NCBI RefSeq assembly: GCF_900112355.1
Contig: NZ_FOLM01000009.1
Coordinates: 1-64,000, forward strand
DNA from: Streptomyces aidingensis
GTDB lineage: Bacteria > Actinomycetota > Actinomycetes > Streptomycetales > Streptomycetaceae
Direction of reading: 5' to 3'
Length of the DNA: 64,000 nt
Positions 31,910-39,918 of the stretch are shown in pieces. The translations under genes were made by a program, and so were the position numbers. The notes beneath the pieces are model-generated. The model worked only from the letters and a program-made list of their open reading frames with translations. It did not search any database and was not told the DNA's origin. The number at the start of each line of letters is the position of its first letter. The first letter of the stretch is position 1.

Positions 31910-31939
31910 CCGCCGCCGGGCCTCCGGGCCCGGCGGCGG
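31910..31939 (+). terminator. Terminator hairpin after metK
   Basis: CCGCCGCCGGGCC and GGCCCGGCGGCGG form a perfect 13-bp stem around a TCCG tetraloop, 26 nt after the metK stop and 34 nt before the priA start. Confidence 0.8.
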
Positions 31940-31972
31940 AGCGCTGTCGGCCCGGTCTGGTGTACTGGGCTG

Positions 31973-34105
31973 GTGAGCAGCGCTGGGAAGGGGGACGCGG
32001 GGGCGGGCGCCGAGCAGCTCCCGCTGATCCGGGCGGCCCGCGGGCGGGCCGCGCCCCGCGCCCGGCCGCGCACCTGGCGCGGTGCCCCCCTCGCCGAGCG
32101 GCTGCCGGTGGCCCGGGTGCTGGTCGACAAGGGCCAGCTCCATCTCGACCGCTACTTCGACTACGCCGTGCCCGCGGCCATGGACGACCGGGCCCGGCCC
32201 GGTGTCCGGGTCCGGGTCCGGTTCGGTGCCGGGGAGCGCGGCGGGCGCCGCGAGGGCGGCCGGCTGATCAACGGCTTCCTGGTCGAACGCGTCGCGGAGA
32301 GCGACTTTCCCGGGGTGCTGGCCCCGATCGCCCAGGTGCTCTCCACCGAGCAGGTGCTCGGGCCGGGGCTGCTGCGGCTGTGCCGCTCGGTCGCCGACCG
32401 CTATGCCGGCTCGCTCGCCGATGTGGTGCAGCTCGCCGTGCCGCCGCGGGTGGCACGGGTGGAGGAGGAGCCCGCGGCGGCGCCGCTGCCGCCGCCCGCC
32501 GCGCCCGGGCCGGGCGGCTGGCACCGCTACCCCGAGGGCCCCGCCTTCCTGCACGCCCTCGCCGCCGGCGGCACACCGCGCGCCGTATGGTCCGCGCTGC
32601 CCGGCCCCGGCTGGCCGGAGGAACTGGCCAGGGCCCTGGCCACGGCACTGGCGGCCGGGCGCGGTGCCCTGGCGGTGCTGCCCGACGGGCGGGCCGCCGC
32701 CCGGGTGGACGCCGCGCTCACCGCGCTGACCGGCCCGGGACGGCATGTGCTGCTCACCGCCGAATCCGGCCCGGAGATCCGCTACCGCCGCTGGCTGGCG
32801 GTCAGCCGTGGCGCGGTGCGGGCCGTGATCGGCACCCGCGCCGCCATGTTCGCGCCGGTCCGCGAGCTGGGCCTGGCGGCCGTCTGGGACGACGGCGACT
32901 CCTCGCACCGGGACGACCACGCCCCCCAGCCGCACGCCCGGGACGTGCTGCTGCTGCGCGCCGCCCAGGAGCGCGCCGCCTTTCTGTGCGGCGGACACGC
33001 CTGCACGGCGGAGGCCGCGCAGTTGGTGGAGGCCGGCTGGGCCCGGCCGCTGGCCGCCGCCCGGGAGACGGTGCGGGCGGTGGCGCCGCGGGTCCGTACC
33101 GTCACCGAGACCGATGAGAGCCGGGACGAGGCCGCCCGCGCCGCCCGGCTGCCCACCCTGGCCTGGCAGGCCATCCGGGACGGTCTGGCCCTGGGGCCGG
33201 TGCTGGTCCAGGTGCCCCGCCGCGGCTATGTGCCGCGGCTGGCGTGCGAGGACTGCCGCTCGCCGGCCCGCTGCGCCCGCTGCGGCGGCCCGCTGGCCGC
33301 GCCGGGACCGGGCGGGACACCGGAATGCGGCTGGTGCGGGGAGGCCGCGCCGCAGTGGCACTGCCCGGTCTGCGGCGGCCTCCGGCTGCGGGCCAGGGTG
33401 GTCGGCGCCCGGCGCACCGCCGAGGAACTCGGCCGGGCCTTTCCTTCGGTGACGGTGCGCACCTCCGGCCGGGACCAGATCCTGGCCGGCGTGCCCGACC
33501 GGCCGTTGCTGGTGGTCAGCACCCCGGGCGCCGAGCCGCTGGTGACGGGGGGGCCGGGCTATGCCGCGGCGGTGCTGCTGGACGGCTGGGCCCTGCTGGG
33601 CCGGCCCGATCTGCGGGCCGGCGAGGAGGCGCTGCGGCGCTGGCTCAACGCCGCGGCGCTGGTCCGCCCGGCGCCGGACGGCGGCCGGGTGGTGGTGCTG
33701 GCCGAGCCGGCCGAGCGGGCCGTGCAGGCGCTGGTCCGCTGGGACCCGGCCGGATACGTCGTCCGGGAGCTCGCCGACCGTGCGGCGCTGGGGCTGCCGC
33801 CGGCCCATCGGATGGCCTCGGTGGCCGGGCCGGAGGAGGCGGTGCGCGCGCTGCTCGGCACGGTGGCGCTGCCGCGGGACGCCGTGGTGCTGGGCCCGGT
33901 GGCCCTGCCGCCCGCCCCGGGGGGCACAGCCCGCCGCCCGGGCGGGCCGGCTCCGGGCGAGGTGTGGCACCGGGCGCTGATCCGGGTGCCGCTGGGCGGC
34001 GGCGCGCCGCTCGCCGCGGCCCTGAAGTCCGCCCAGGCCACCCGCCTGGCCCACGGCGATCCGGCCACCGCCCGGGTCCGCATCGACCCCGCCGACATCG
34101 GCTGA
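31973..34105 (+). CDS. priA: Primosomal protein N' (PriA), actinobacterial type without Walker A
   Basis: 710 residues. The N-terminal 3'-DNA-binding domain (PVARVLVDKGQLHLDRYFDYAVP) is followed by a degenerate helicase core and the zinc-binding cysteines (CEDCRSPARCARCGGP, then CGWCGEAAPQWHCPVCGGLRLR). No GxGKT motif is present, and the DEAH position reads WDDGDSSH, so it should not work as a helicase. This is the usual state in actinobacteria, where it is annotated as a probable replication restart protein. GTG start. Confidence 0.93.
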   Translation: MSSAGKGDAGAGAEQLPLIRAARGRAAPRARPRTWRGAPLAERLPVARVLVDKGQLHLDRYFDYAVPAAMDDRARPGVRVRVRFGAGERGGRREGGRLINGFLVERVAESDFPGVLAPIAQVLSTEQVLGPGLLRLCRSVADRYAGSLADVVQLAVPPRVARVEEEPAAAPLPPPAAPGPGGWHRYPEGPAFLHALAAGGTPRAVWSALPGPGWPEELARALATALAAGRGALAVLPDGRAAARVDAALTALTGPGRHVLLTAESGPEIRYRRWLAVSRGAVRAVIGTRAAMFAPVRELGLAAVWDDGDSSHRDDHAPQPHARDVLLLRAAQERAAFLCGGHACTAEAAQLVEAGWARPLAAARETVRAVAPRVRTVTETDESRDEAARAARLPTLAWQAIRDGLALGPVLVQVPRRGYVPRLACEDCRSPARCARCGGPLAAPGPGGTPECGWCGEAAPQWHCPVCGGLRLRARVVGARRTAEELGRAFPSVTVRTSGRDQILAGVPDRPLLVVSTPGAEPLVTGGPGYAAAVLLDGWALLGRPDLRAGEEALRRWLNAAALVRPAPDGGRVVVLAEPAERAVQALVRWDPAGYVVRELADRAALGLPPAHRMASVAGPEEAVRALLGTVALPRDAVVLGPVALPPAPGGTARRPGGPAPGEVWHRALIRVPLGGGAPLAAALKSAQATRLAHGDPATARVRIDPADIG

Positions 34106-34220
34106 CTCCTTCCGCGAAGCGGCCCGTCGCCGCCCGCGGCGTCCGGCAGCCGCGCCGCCGGCCGGCCGGGTGCGGGGCGTCACCGGTGCGGCCGGGCACC
34201 GTGGTGGCCGTGCCGCGGGG

Positions 34221-34679
34221 TCAGCCGCTGCGGGGGGCGGGGAGGACTCCCGCTCTGGCCGGGTCCGGGGCCGGACGGGCCTGGGGAACGGCGGAGGGCT
34301 CGCCGGGCGCCGGCTCCGCGGACGGCGCCGGCGGGGTGCGGCGGGAGCCGTAGCGGCGGTGCACCGCCTGCTTGGTCACCCCGAGCGCGGAGCCCACCGC
34401 GTCCCAGGAGAAGCCCAGTGAGCGGTCGAAGTCCACGGCCGCGGTGACCAGCGCCTCCACACTCTCCCTCAGCTCCTGGGCCAGCCGCACGGTCGGCGCC
34501 GGGGCCCGGCCGTAGACCACGAAGCCGCTGGCCGAGGAGGTGCGGCGCGGGCGGTAGACATTGCCCAACTGGGTGCTCAGTGTGCGCAGTGCGTCCACTT
34601 GGCGGCGCACCCTTTCGATGTCCCGCACCAGCATGTGCAGACTGGCCCGTGCCTGGGCGTCGGGGGAGTGGTCGGCCAT
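34221..34679 (-). CDS. Small helix-turn-helix protein upstream of fmt
   Basis: 152 residues. The N-terminal half is helical (HMLVRDIERVRRQVDALRTLSTQLGNVY). The middle ends in a clear HTH, FSWDAVGSALGVTKQAVHRRYG, similar to sigma-region-4-like HTH motifs. A Pro/Ala-rich tail of about 40 residues follows. It is encoded opposite to priA and fmt. Probably DNA-binding; targets unknown. The repeat blocks in front of the divergent fmt gene are obvious candidate sites but nothing in the sequence proves it. Confidence 0.8.
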   Translation of the reverse strand: MADHSPDAQARASLHMLVRDIERVRRQVDALRTLSTQLGNVYRPRRTSSASGFVVYGRAPAPTVRLAQELRESVEALVTAAVDFDRSLGFSWDAVGSALGVTKQAVHRRYGSRRTPPAPSAEPAPGEPSAVPQARPAPDPARAGVLPAPRSG

Positions 34680-34864
34680 GATCAGCCTCTCGAACCGGAG
34701 AGAGCGGGGCCGTGGCCCGGCCCCCGGGCGGTCAATCCGCCTTGACCAACGTCCGACCGCCGCCGGTGGTCACGGCGGGAGGCGCATCAACTCCCCCGCA
34801 AGGCGCGCGCCCTGGGCGCGCCACCGCGCCGGGGACCGTCCGGCCGTAGACTGTTGCGTCCGCG

Positions 34865-34894
34865 CCGGGGCACCGGACGCCGGGGCACCGGACG
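34865..34894 (+). repeat. Two 15-bp tandem repeats upstream of fmt
   Basis: CCGGGGCACCGGACG occurs twice in direct succession (34865 and 34880), followed by a diverged third copy. A possible -10 hexamer TAGACT lies just upstream (about 34848), so the repeats are probably in the fmt leader. Confidence 0.8.
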
Positions 34895-34930
34895 CCGGAC
34901 ACGGGCACCGGCCCCGCGATCAGGACCCGG

Positions 34931-35013
34931 AAACCGGTACAGACCAGTACAGAACAGTACGGATCAGTACAGAACAGTACGGACCAGTACGGACCAGTAC
35001 AACAGACCAGTAC
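34931..35013 (+). repeat. 10-bp tandem repeat array upstream of fmt
   Basis: Seven consecutive 10-bp units of the type (A/G)GA(C/A/T)CAGTAC fill 34931-35000 in perfect register (the first unit is diverged, AAACCGGTAC). An eighth copy, AGACCAGTAC, is shifted by 3 bp at 35004. The array is much richer in A/T than its surroundings. It ends next to the AGAGG ribosome site of fmt. The whole 352-bp gap between the HTH gene and fmt otherwise holds only the 15-bp repeats and a candidate promoter. Confidence 0.9.
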
Positions 35014-35031
35014 AGAGGTGACTGCCGCACC

Positions 35032-35964
35032 ATGAGGCTCGTCTTCGCAGGTACCCCCGAGGTGGCCGTGCCGTCGCTGGACGCCCTGCTGTCCGCCGGC
35101 CGGCACCGGGTCGTGGCCGTGGTGACCCGGCCGGACGCGCCGGCGGGCCGCGGCAGGCGGCTGGCGGCCAGCCCGGTCGCGGAACGCGCCGCGGAGGCGG
35201 GCATCGAGGTGCTGAAGCCGGAGACCCCGCGCGACCCGGCCTTCCAGGACCGGCTGCGGGAGCTGGCCCCCGACTGCTGCCCGGTGGTGGCCTTCGGCGG
35301 CCTGCTGCCCCGGGCGGCGCTGGACATCCCGCCGCACGGCTGGGTCAATCTGCATTTCTCCCTGCTGCCGGCCTGGCGCGGCGCCGCGCCCGTGCAGCAT
35401 GCCGTGATGGCCGGCGACGAGATCACCGGCGCCAGCACCTTCCGGATCGAGAAGGGGCTGGACTCCGGGCCGGTCTACGGCACGGTGACGGAGCGGATCC
35501 GTCCCACCGACACCAGCGGTGACCTGCTCACCCGCCTGGCCTTCGCCGGCGCCGGGCTGCTCGCCGCCACCGTGGACGGCATCGCCGACGGCAGCCTGGA
35601 GCCGGTGCCGCAGCCCGCCGAGGGCGTCACCATGGCGCCGAAGCTCACCGTGGAGGACGCCCGGGTGGACTGGAAGGCCCCCGCCCTGCGGGTGGACCGG
35701 GTGGTGCGCGGCTGCTCGCCGGCGCCCGGCGCCTGGACCGTGGTCCGCGGCGAGCGGCTCAAGCTGCGCCAGGTCGCGCCGGTCCCCGGCCGCACCGGGC
35801 TGGCGCCCGGTGAACTCGCGGTCGGCAAGCACCAGGTGTACGCCGGCACCGGCTCGCACGCGGTGGAGCTGCTCTGGGTGCAGCCGCAGGGCAGGAAGCC
35901 GATGGCCGCGGCCGACTGGGCGCGCGGCGCCCGGATCTCCTCCGGCGAGCGCCTGGGCGACTGA
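35032..35964 (+). CDS. fmt: Methionyl-tRNA formyltransferase
   Basis: 310 residues. It formylates initiator Met-tRNA with 10-formyl-THF. MRLVFAGTPEVAVPSLDALL opens the formyltransferase domain. NLHFSLLPAWRGAAPVQHAVMAGD holds the catalytic Asn-His-Asp set and the SLLPxxRG motif. The C-terminal OB-fold domain reaches GARISSGERLGD. The ATG is 11 nt after AGAGG. A 10-bp repeat array immediately precedes the ribosome site. Confidence 0.97.
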   Translation: MRLVFAGTPEVAVPSLDALLSAGRHRVVAVVTRPDAPAGRGRRLAASPVAERAAEAGIEVLKPETPRDPAFQDRLRELAPDCCPVVAFGGLLPRAALDIPPHGWVNLHFSLLPAWRGAAPVQHAVMAGDEITGASTFRIEKGLDSGPVYGTVTERIRPTDTSGDLLTRLAFAGAGLLAATVDGIADGSLEPVPQPAEGVTMAPKLTVEDARVDWKAPALRVDRVVRGCSPAPGAWTVVRGERLKLRQVAPVPGRTGLAPGELAVGKHQVYAGTGSHAVELLWVQPQGRKPMAAADWARGARISSGERLGD

Positions 35965-36170
35965 TGCCCTGACCCGACGCCGCCGTGTTTCCCGGCGGCC
36001 CTGCGGGCGGGCGGCCCCGTGACGGCCGGGCGTACCGTCGTACCCGGGGCCCCGGCCGTTCCCTTCCGGGCCGGGCCCGCCACGGCCCGGGCGGGACACC
36101 CGCGTCCCGGCCCCCGCGCGCCCGCCGTCGCACCCCGCAACCGTATCCCCGTACCGCCGGAGCACCGATC

Positions 36171-37664
36171 GTGAGCACTCGGCCGCGCCGACCCGCCGCC
36201 CCCGCCCCGTCCGCCTCCTCGCAGCGCCGCTACCGGCGGCCCCGCAAGGATCCCGTGCGGCTGGTCGCGCACCAGGCGCTGCGCGCCGTGCAGGAGCGCG
36301 ACGCCTACGCCAACCTGGTGCTGCCGCCGCTGCTGGCCAAGGCCCGCCGGGCGGGCGAGCTCGACGCGCGGGACGCCGCCCTGGCCACCGAGCTGGTCTA
36401 CGGCGCCCTGCGCCATCAGGGCACCTACCGGGCGGTGCTGGCCGCCTGCGTGGACCGCCCGCTGGACCGGGTGGACCCGCCGGTGCTGGATGTGCTGGTG
36501 CTGGGCACGCACCAGGTGCTGGGCACCCGGATCCCCAGCCACGCGGCGGTCTCCACCGCCGTGGAGCTGGCCCGCTCGGTGCTCGGCGACGGCCGGGCCA
36601 AGTTCGTCAACGCGGTGCTGCGCAAGGTGGCCCGGCACGGCCTGGAGGAGTGGCTGGCGCAGATCGCCCCGGAGTGGGAGCGGGACCCGGAGGGGTATCT
36701 GAGCGTGGTGCACTCCCATCCGCGGTGGGTGGTCTCCGCGCTGTGGGACGCGCTCGGCGGTGACCGGGCCGGGATCGAGGCCCTGCTGGCCGCCGACAAC
36801 CAGCGGCCCGGGGTGACGCTGGCCGCCCGGCCGGGCCGGACCACCGCCGGGGAACTGCTGCGCGGCGGCAGCGGCGGCGCCGGTGCCGGCGCGGCGGACG
36901 GGGAGGGGGAGGGGGAGCTGGCGGCGGGCCGCTGGTCCCCGTACGCGGTGCGACTGGCGCACGGCGGCGACCCGGCGGCGCTGGCCGCGGTGCGCGACGG
37001 CCGGGCCGGAGTGCAGGACGAGGGCAGCCAGCTCACCGCGCTGGCGCTCGCCGCCGCCCCGCTGGGCGGCGGGCCGGACGCCCGCTGGCTCGATCTGTGC
37101 GCGGGTCCCGGCGGCAAGGCCGCCCTGCTGGCCGGGCTGGCCGCGGAGCGCGGGGCACTGCTGGTGGCCGCCGAGAAGCAGCCGCACCGGGCCCGGCTGG
37201 TGGCCCGTGCGCTGGCCGGCACCCCCGGCCCGTACCAGGTGATCACCGCGGACGGCACCCGGCCGCCGTGGCGGCCGGGAACCTTCGACCGGGTGCTGGC
37301 CGATGTGCCGTGCACCGGACTGGGCGCGCTGCGCCGCCGTCCGGAGGCGCGCTGGCGGCGCCGGCCGCAGGATCTGGCGCGGCTCGGCCCGCTGCAGCGG
37401 GAGCTGCTGCGCCGGGCGCTGGAGTCGGCCCGGCCGGGCGGGGTGGTCGCCTATGTGACCTGCTCACCGCATCTGGCGGAGACCCGGGCGGTGGTGGCGG
37501 ACGTGCTGCACCGGCCGCCGGCCGGGCTGGCGGCGGAACCGCTGGACGCCCGGCCGCTGCTGCCGGGCGTGCCGGGGCTGGGCGACGGCCCGGGCGTCCA
37601 GCTCTGGCCGCATCTGCACGGCACCGACGCCATGCATCTCACGCTGCTGCGCCGCACCCGCTGA
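36171..37664 (+). CDS. rsmB: 16S rRNA m5C967 methyltransferase
   Basis: 497 residues. The N-terminal NusB-like RNA-binding domain (DPVRLVAHQALRAVQERDAYANLVLPPLL) is followed by a methyltransferase domain with SAM motif WLDLCAGPGGKAALLAGLA. The catalytic cysteines are in DVPCTGLGALRRRPEARWRR and VTCSPHLAETRAVV. A Gly/Ala/Glu-rich insert lies at about residues 227-247. GTG start with an upstream GGAG. Same operon direction as fmt and rpe. Confidence 0.95.
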   Translation: MSTRPRRPAAPAPSASSQRRYRRPRKDPVRLVAHQALRAVQERDAYANLVLPPLLAKARRAGELDARDAALATELVYGALRHQGTYRAVLAACVDRPLDRVDPPVLDVLVLGTHQVLGTRIPSHAAVSTAVELARSVLGDGRAKFVNAVLRKVARHGLEEWLAQIAPEWERDPEGYLSVVHSHPRWVVSALWDALGGDRAGIEALLAADNQRPGVTLAARPGRTTAGELLRGGSGGAGAGAADGEGEGELAAGRWSPYAVRLAHGGDPAALAAVRDGRAGVQDEGSQLTALALAAAPLGGGPDARWLDLCAGPGGKAALLAGLAAERGALLVAAEKQPHRARLVARALAGTPGPYQVITADGTRPPWRPGTFDRVLADVPCTGLGALRRRPEARWRRRPQDLARLGPLQRELLRRALESARPGGVVAYVTCSPHLAETRAVVADVLHRPPAGLAAEPLDARPLLPGVPGLGDGPGVQLWPHLHGTDAMHLTLLRRTR

Positions 37665-37754
37665 CCCGCGCGCGGCCGTCCGTCCCCTGCGCCCGGGCGC
37701 CGGGGCGGGCCGAGCGGGGCCGGTGAGCGGCGGGGATGCTGAAATACTGAGCGC

Positions 37755-38426
37755 ATGGCACAGATCAATCCCAGCATTCTCGCGGCCGACTTCGCCCGCC
37801 TGGCGGCCGAGGCGGAGGCGGTCGAGGGCGCCGACTGGCTCCATGTGGACGTCATGGACAACCACTTCGTGCCCAACCTCACCCTGGGCGTGCCGGTGGT
37901 CGAGTCGCTGCGCAAGGCCACCGGCATACCGCTGGACTGCCATCTGATGATCGAGAATCCGGACCGCTGGGCTCCGCAGTATGTGGAGGCGGGCGCCGGG
38001 TCGGTCACCTTCCACGCGGAGGCCGCCGCCGCCCCGGTGCGGCTGGCCCGGGAGATCCGTGCCAAGGGGGCGCGCGCCGCCCTGGCGCTCAATCCCGCCA
38101 CCCCCGTCGAGCCCTACGAGGACCTGCTGCCCGAGCTCGACATGCTGCTGCTGATGACGGTCGAGCCCGGCTTCGGCGGCCAGAAGTTCCTGGATCTGGT
38201 GCTGCCCAAGATCCGCCGCGCGCGGCGGCTGATCGAGCGCCACGGGCTGAGGCTGTGGCTCCAGGTCGACGGCGGGGTCTCGGCGGAGACCATCGAGCGC
38301 TGTGCCGAGGCCGGCGCCGATGTGTTCGTGGCCGGTTCCGCGGTCTACGGCGCGGAGGATCCGGCCGCCGCGGTGGCCGCGCTGCGCAAGCAGGCGGAGG
38401 CCGCCGCCGCCCGGCGCGCCGCATGA
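37755..38426 (+). CDS. rpe: Ribulose-phosphate 3-epimerase
   Basis: 223 residues, TIM barrel of the pentose phosphate pathway. Motifs: INPSILAADFARL, WLHVDVMDNHFVPNLTLG, CHLMIENP, LMTVEPGFGGQKFL and VDGGVSAETI, containing the paired catalytic aspartates and metal-binding histidines. ATG start. Confidence 0.97.
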   Translation: MAQINPSILAADFARLAAEAEAVEGADWLHVDVMDNHFVPNLTLGVPVVESLRKATGIPLDCHLMIENPDRWAPQYVEAGAGSVTFHAEAAAAPVRLAREIRAKGARAALALNPATPVEPYEDLLPELDMLLLMTVEPGFGGQKFLDLVLPKIRRARRLIERHGLRLWLQVDGGVSAETIERCAEAGADVFVAGSAVYGAEDPAAAVAALRKQAEAAAARRAA

Positions 38427-38444
38427 CCGGCGAAGGCGGCGCAA

Positions 38445-38460
38445 TGTGACGCGGGTCACG
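38445..38460. promoter_or_regulatory. Crp-like palindrome downstream of rpe
   Basis: TGTGA-N6-TCACG, also fitting the S. coelicolor Crp pattern GTG-N6-GNCAC. It lies 19 nt after the rpe stop and about 250 nt upstream of the SorC-type regulator, inside a 285-bp gap that has no other clear element. Confidence 0.4.
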
Positions 38461-38711
38461 CCGACGGTGCCGCGGCCGGGCCGGGGACGCGGGGTGAAAG
38501 CCGCATCCGGGGACGGAAGGGCGCGCGGCACGCCACGGGGGCGTGAAGCGTCGCGGGCCCGCCGGCGGCAGCCGGGTGAAGAACCGGCGACATCCTGGTC
38601 AATGCGGTCATCCGGCCGGGTGCACCGTGCACATGACGGATCACGCTCCCCGTGGATCTGCGAGGATGAACAGGCAGGACACAGCGGGACGGCAACGGGG
38701 AAGACAGAGAG

Positions 38712-39734
38712 GTGAGTGCGGTGGCCGCGGGACGGTCAGCCACGAGAATGGGCCCCGCCGAGCTGATGCAGGCGGCGGCCATGGCCCGCCGCTTCTACCT
38801 GGAGGGGAAATCCAAGATCCAGATCGCCGACGAGTTCGGTGTGAGCCGCTTCAAGGTCGCCCGGGTGCTCGAGTCCGCTGTCGAGCACGACCTGGTGCGC
38901 ATCGAGATCCGGGTGCCCGCCGAGCTCGACGCCGAGCGCTCCGACGCGCTGCGCGCCCGGTACGGGCTGCGCCATGTGGTGGTCGCCGAGTCGCCGGCCG
39001 ACGCGCCCGCCAATGCGCACGACGCCGACCACCTGGGCGAGGTCGCCGCCGATCTGATGAGCGAGCTGGTCAACGAGGGGGACGTGCTGGGCCTGGCCTG
39101 GGGCCGCTCCACCATTCACATGGCCGCCGCCCTGAAGGAGCTGCCGCCGTGCACCGTGGTGCAGCTCACCGGGGTCTACGACGTGGGCACCGCGGAGCGC
39201 GGCTCGGTGGAGGCGGTGCGCCGGGCCGCGGCGGTCTCCGGCGGCGAGGCCCATCCGATCTACGCGCCGATGCTGCTGCCCGACGCCCAGACCGCCGCCG
39301 CGCTGCGCGGCCAGACCGGCATCGCGCACGCCTTCGAGTACTTCGACAAGGTGACCGTCGCCGCGGTGTCCATCGGCTCCTGGGAGGCCGGCATCTCCAC
39401 CGTGCACGACATGCTCAGCGACGAGGAACGGTCGCACTACGCCTCCCTCGGGGCCGCCGCCGAGATGTCCGCGCACCTGTTTGACCTGGAGGGCCGGACC
39501 ATCGGCCGGGATCTGGGCGAACGGTGCATCACCGTGGAGGCCGAGCGGCTGCGCCGGATTCCCGAGGTGGTGGCCATCGCGGGCGGGCGGCGCAAGGGGG
39601 ACGCCATCGCCGCCGTGCTCCGCTCCGGGCTGGTCACCAGCCTGGTCACGGACACCGCCGCCGCCGACTATCTGATGCGGGTCCCGCCCGGCCGGCGGCC
39701 GGCCCTGGACCGGGTCGATCCCGCGGACCACTGA
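38712..39734 (+). CDS. SorC/DeoR-type sugar-binding transcriptional regulator
   Basis: 340 residues. The N-terminal HTH is ARRFYLEGKSKIQIADEFGVSRFKVARVLESA; the rest is the effector domain of the SorC family (AADLMSELVNEGDVLGLAWGRSTIHMAAAL, MLSDEERSHYASLGAAAEMSAHLFD, IPEVVAIAGGRRKGDAIAAVLRSG). Such regulators sense phosphorylated sugars. GTG at 38712 follows AGAGAGG; an in-frame GTG at 38721 is possible. It lies directly after rpe, but its regulon is not visible here. Confidence 0.9.
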   Translation: MSAVAAGRSATRMGPAELMQAAAMARRFYLEGKSKIQIADEFGVSRFKVARVLESAVEHDLVRIEIRVPAELDAERSDALRARYGLRHVVVAESPADAPANAHDADHLGEVAADLMSELVNEGDVLGLAWGRSTIHMAAALKELPPCTVVQLTGVYDVGTAERGSVEAVRRAAAVSGGEAHPIYAPMLLPDAQTAAALRGQTGIAHAFEYFDKVTVAAVSIGSWEAGISTVHDMLSDEERSHYASLGAAAEMSAHLFDLEGRTIGRDLGERCITVEAERLRRIPEVVAIAGGRRKGDAIAAVLRSGLVTSLVTDTAAADYLMRVPPGRRPALDRVDPADH

Positions 39735-39918
39735 CCGCCGCCGACCGGACTGCCGGCCGGACCGCCGGCCGGACCATGCGGCGGACCGGTTCCCGGGCCG
39801 ATCGGGGACAATGGGCACAGGAGCCGCCTGCCGCCGCCCGGTGCCCGTGCGCGTCCCGGCGCGGCCGGTGCTGACTCCCACCCGCATGATCCGTACAACC
39901 GCAGGTGAGAGAGCCAGC

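Noticed and set aside
31973..34105. PriA pseudogene because of the missing Walker A motif
   Set aside because: The frame is intact, the zinc cysteines are kept, and loss of the ATPase motif is usual for actinobacterial PriA.
34931..35013. Possible CRISPR array
   Set aside because: The unit is only 10 bp with no spacers and no cas genes nearby; it is a simple tandem repeat.
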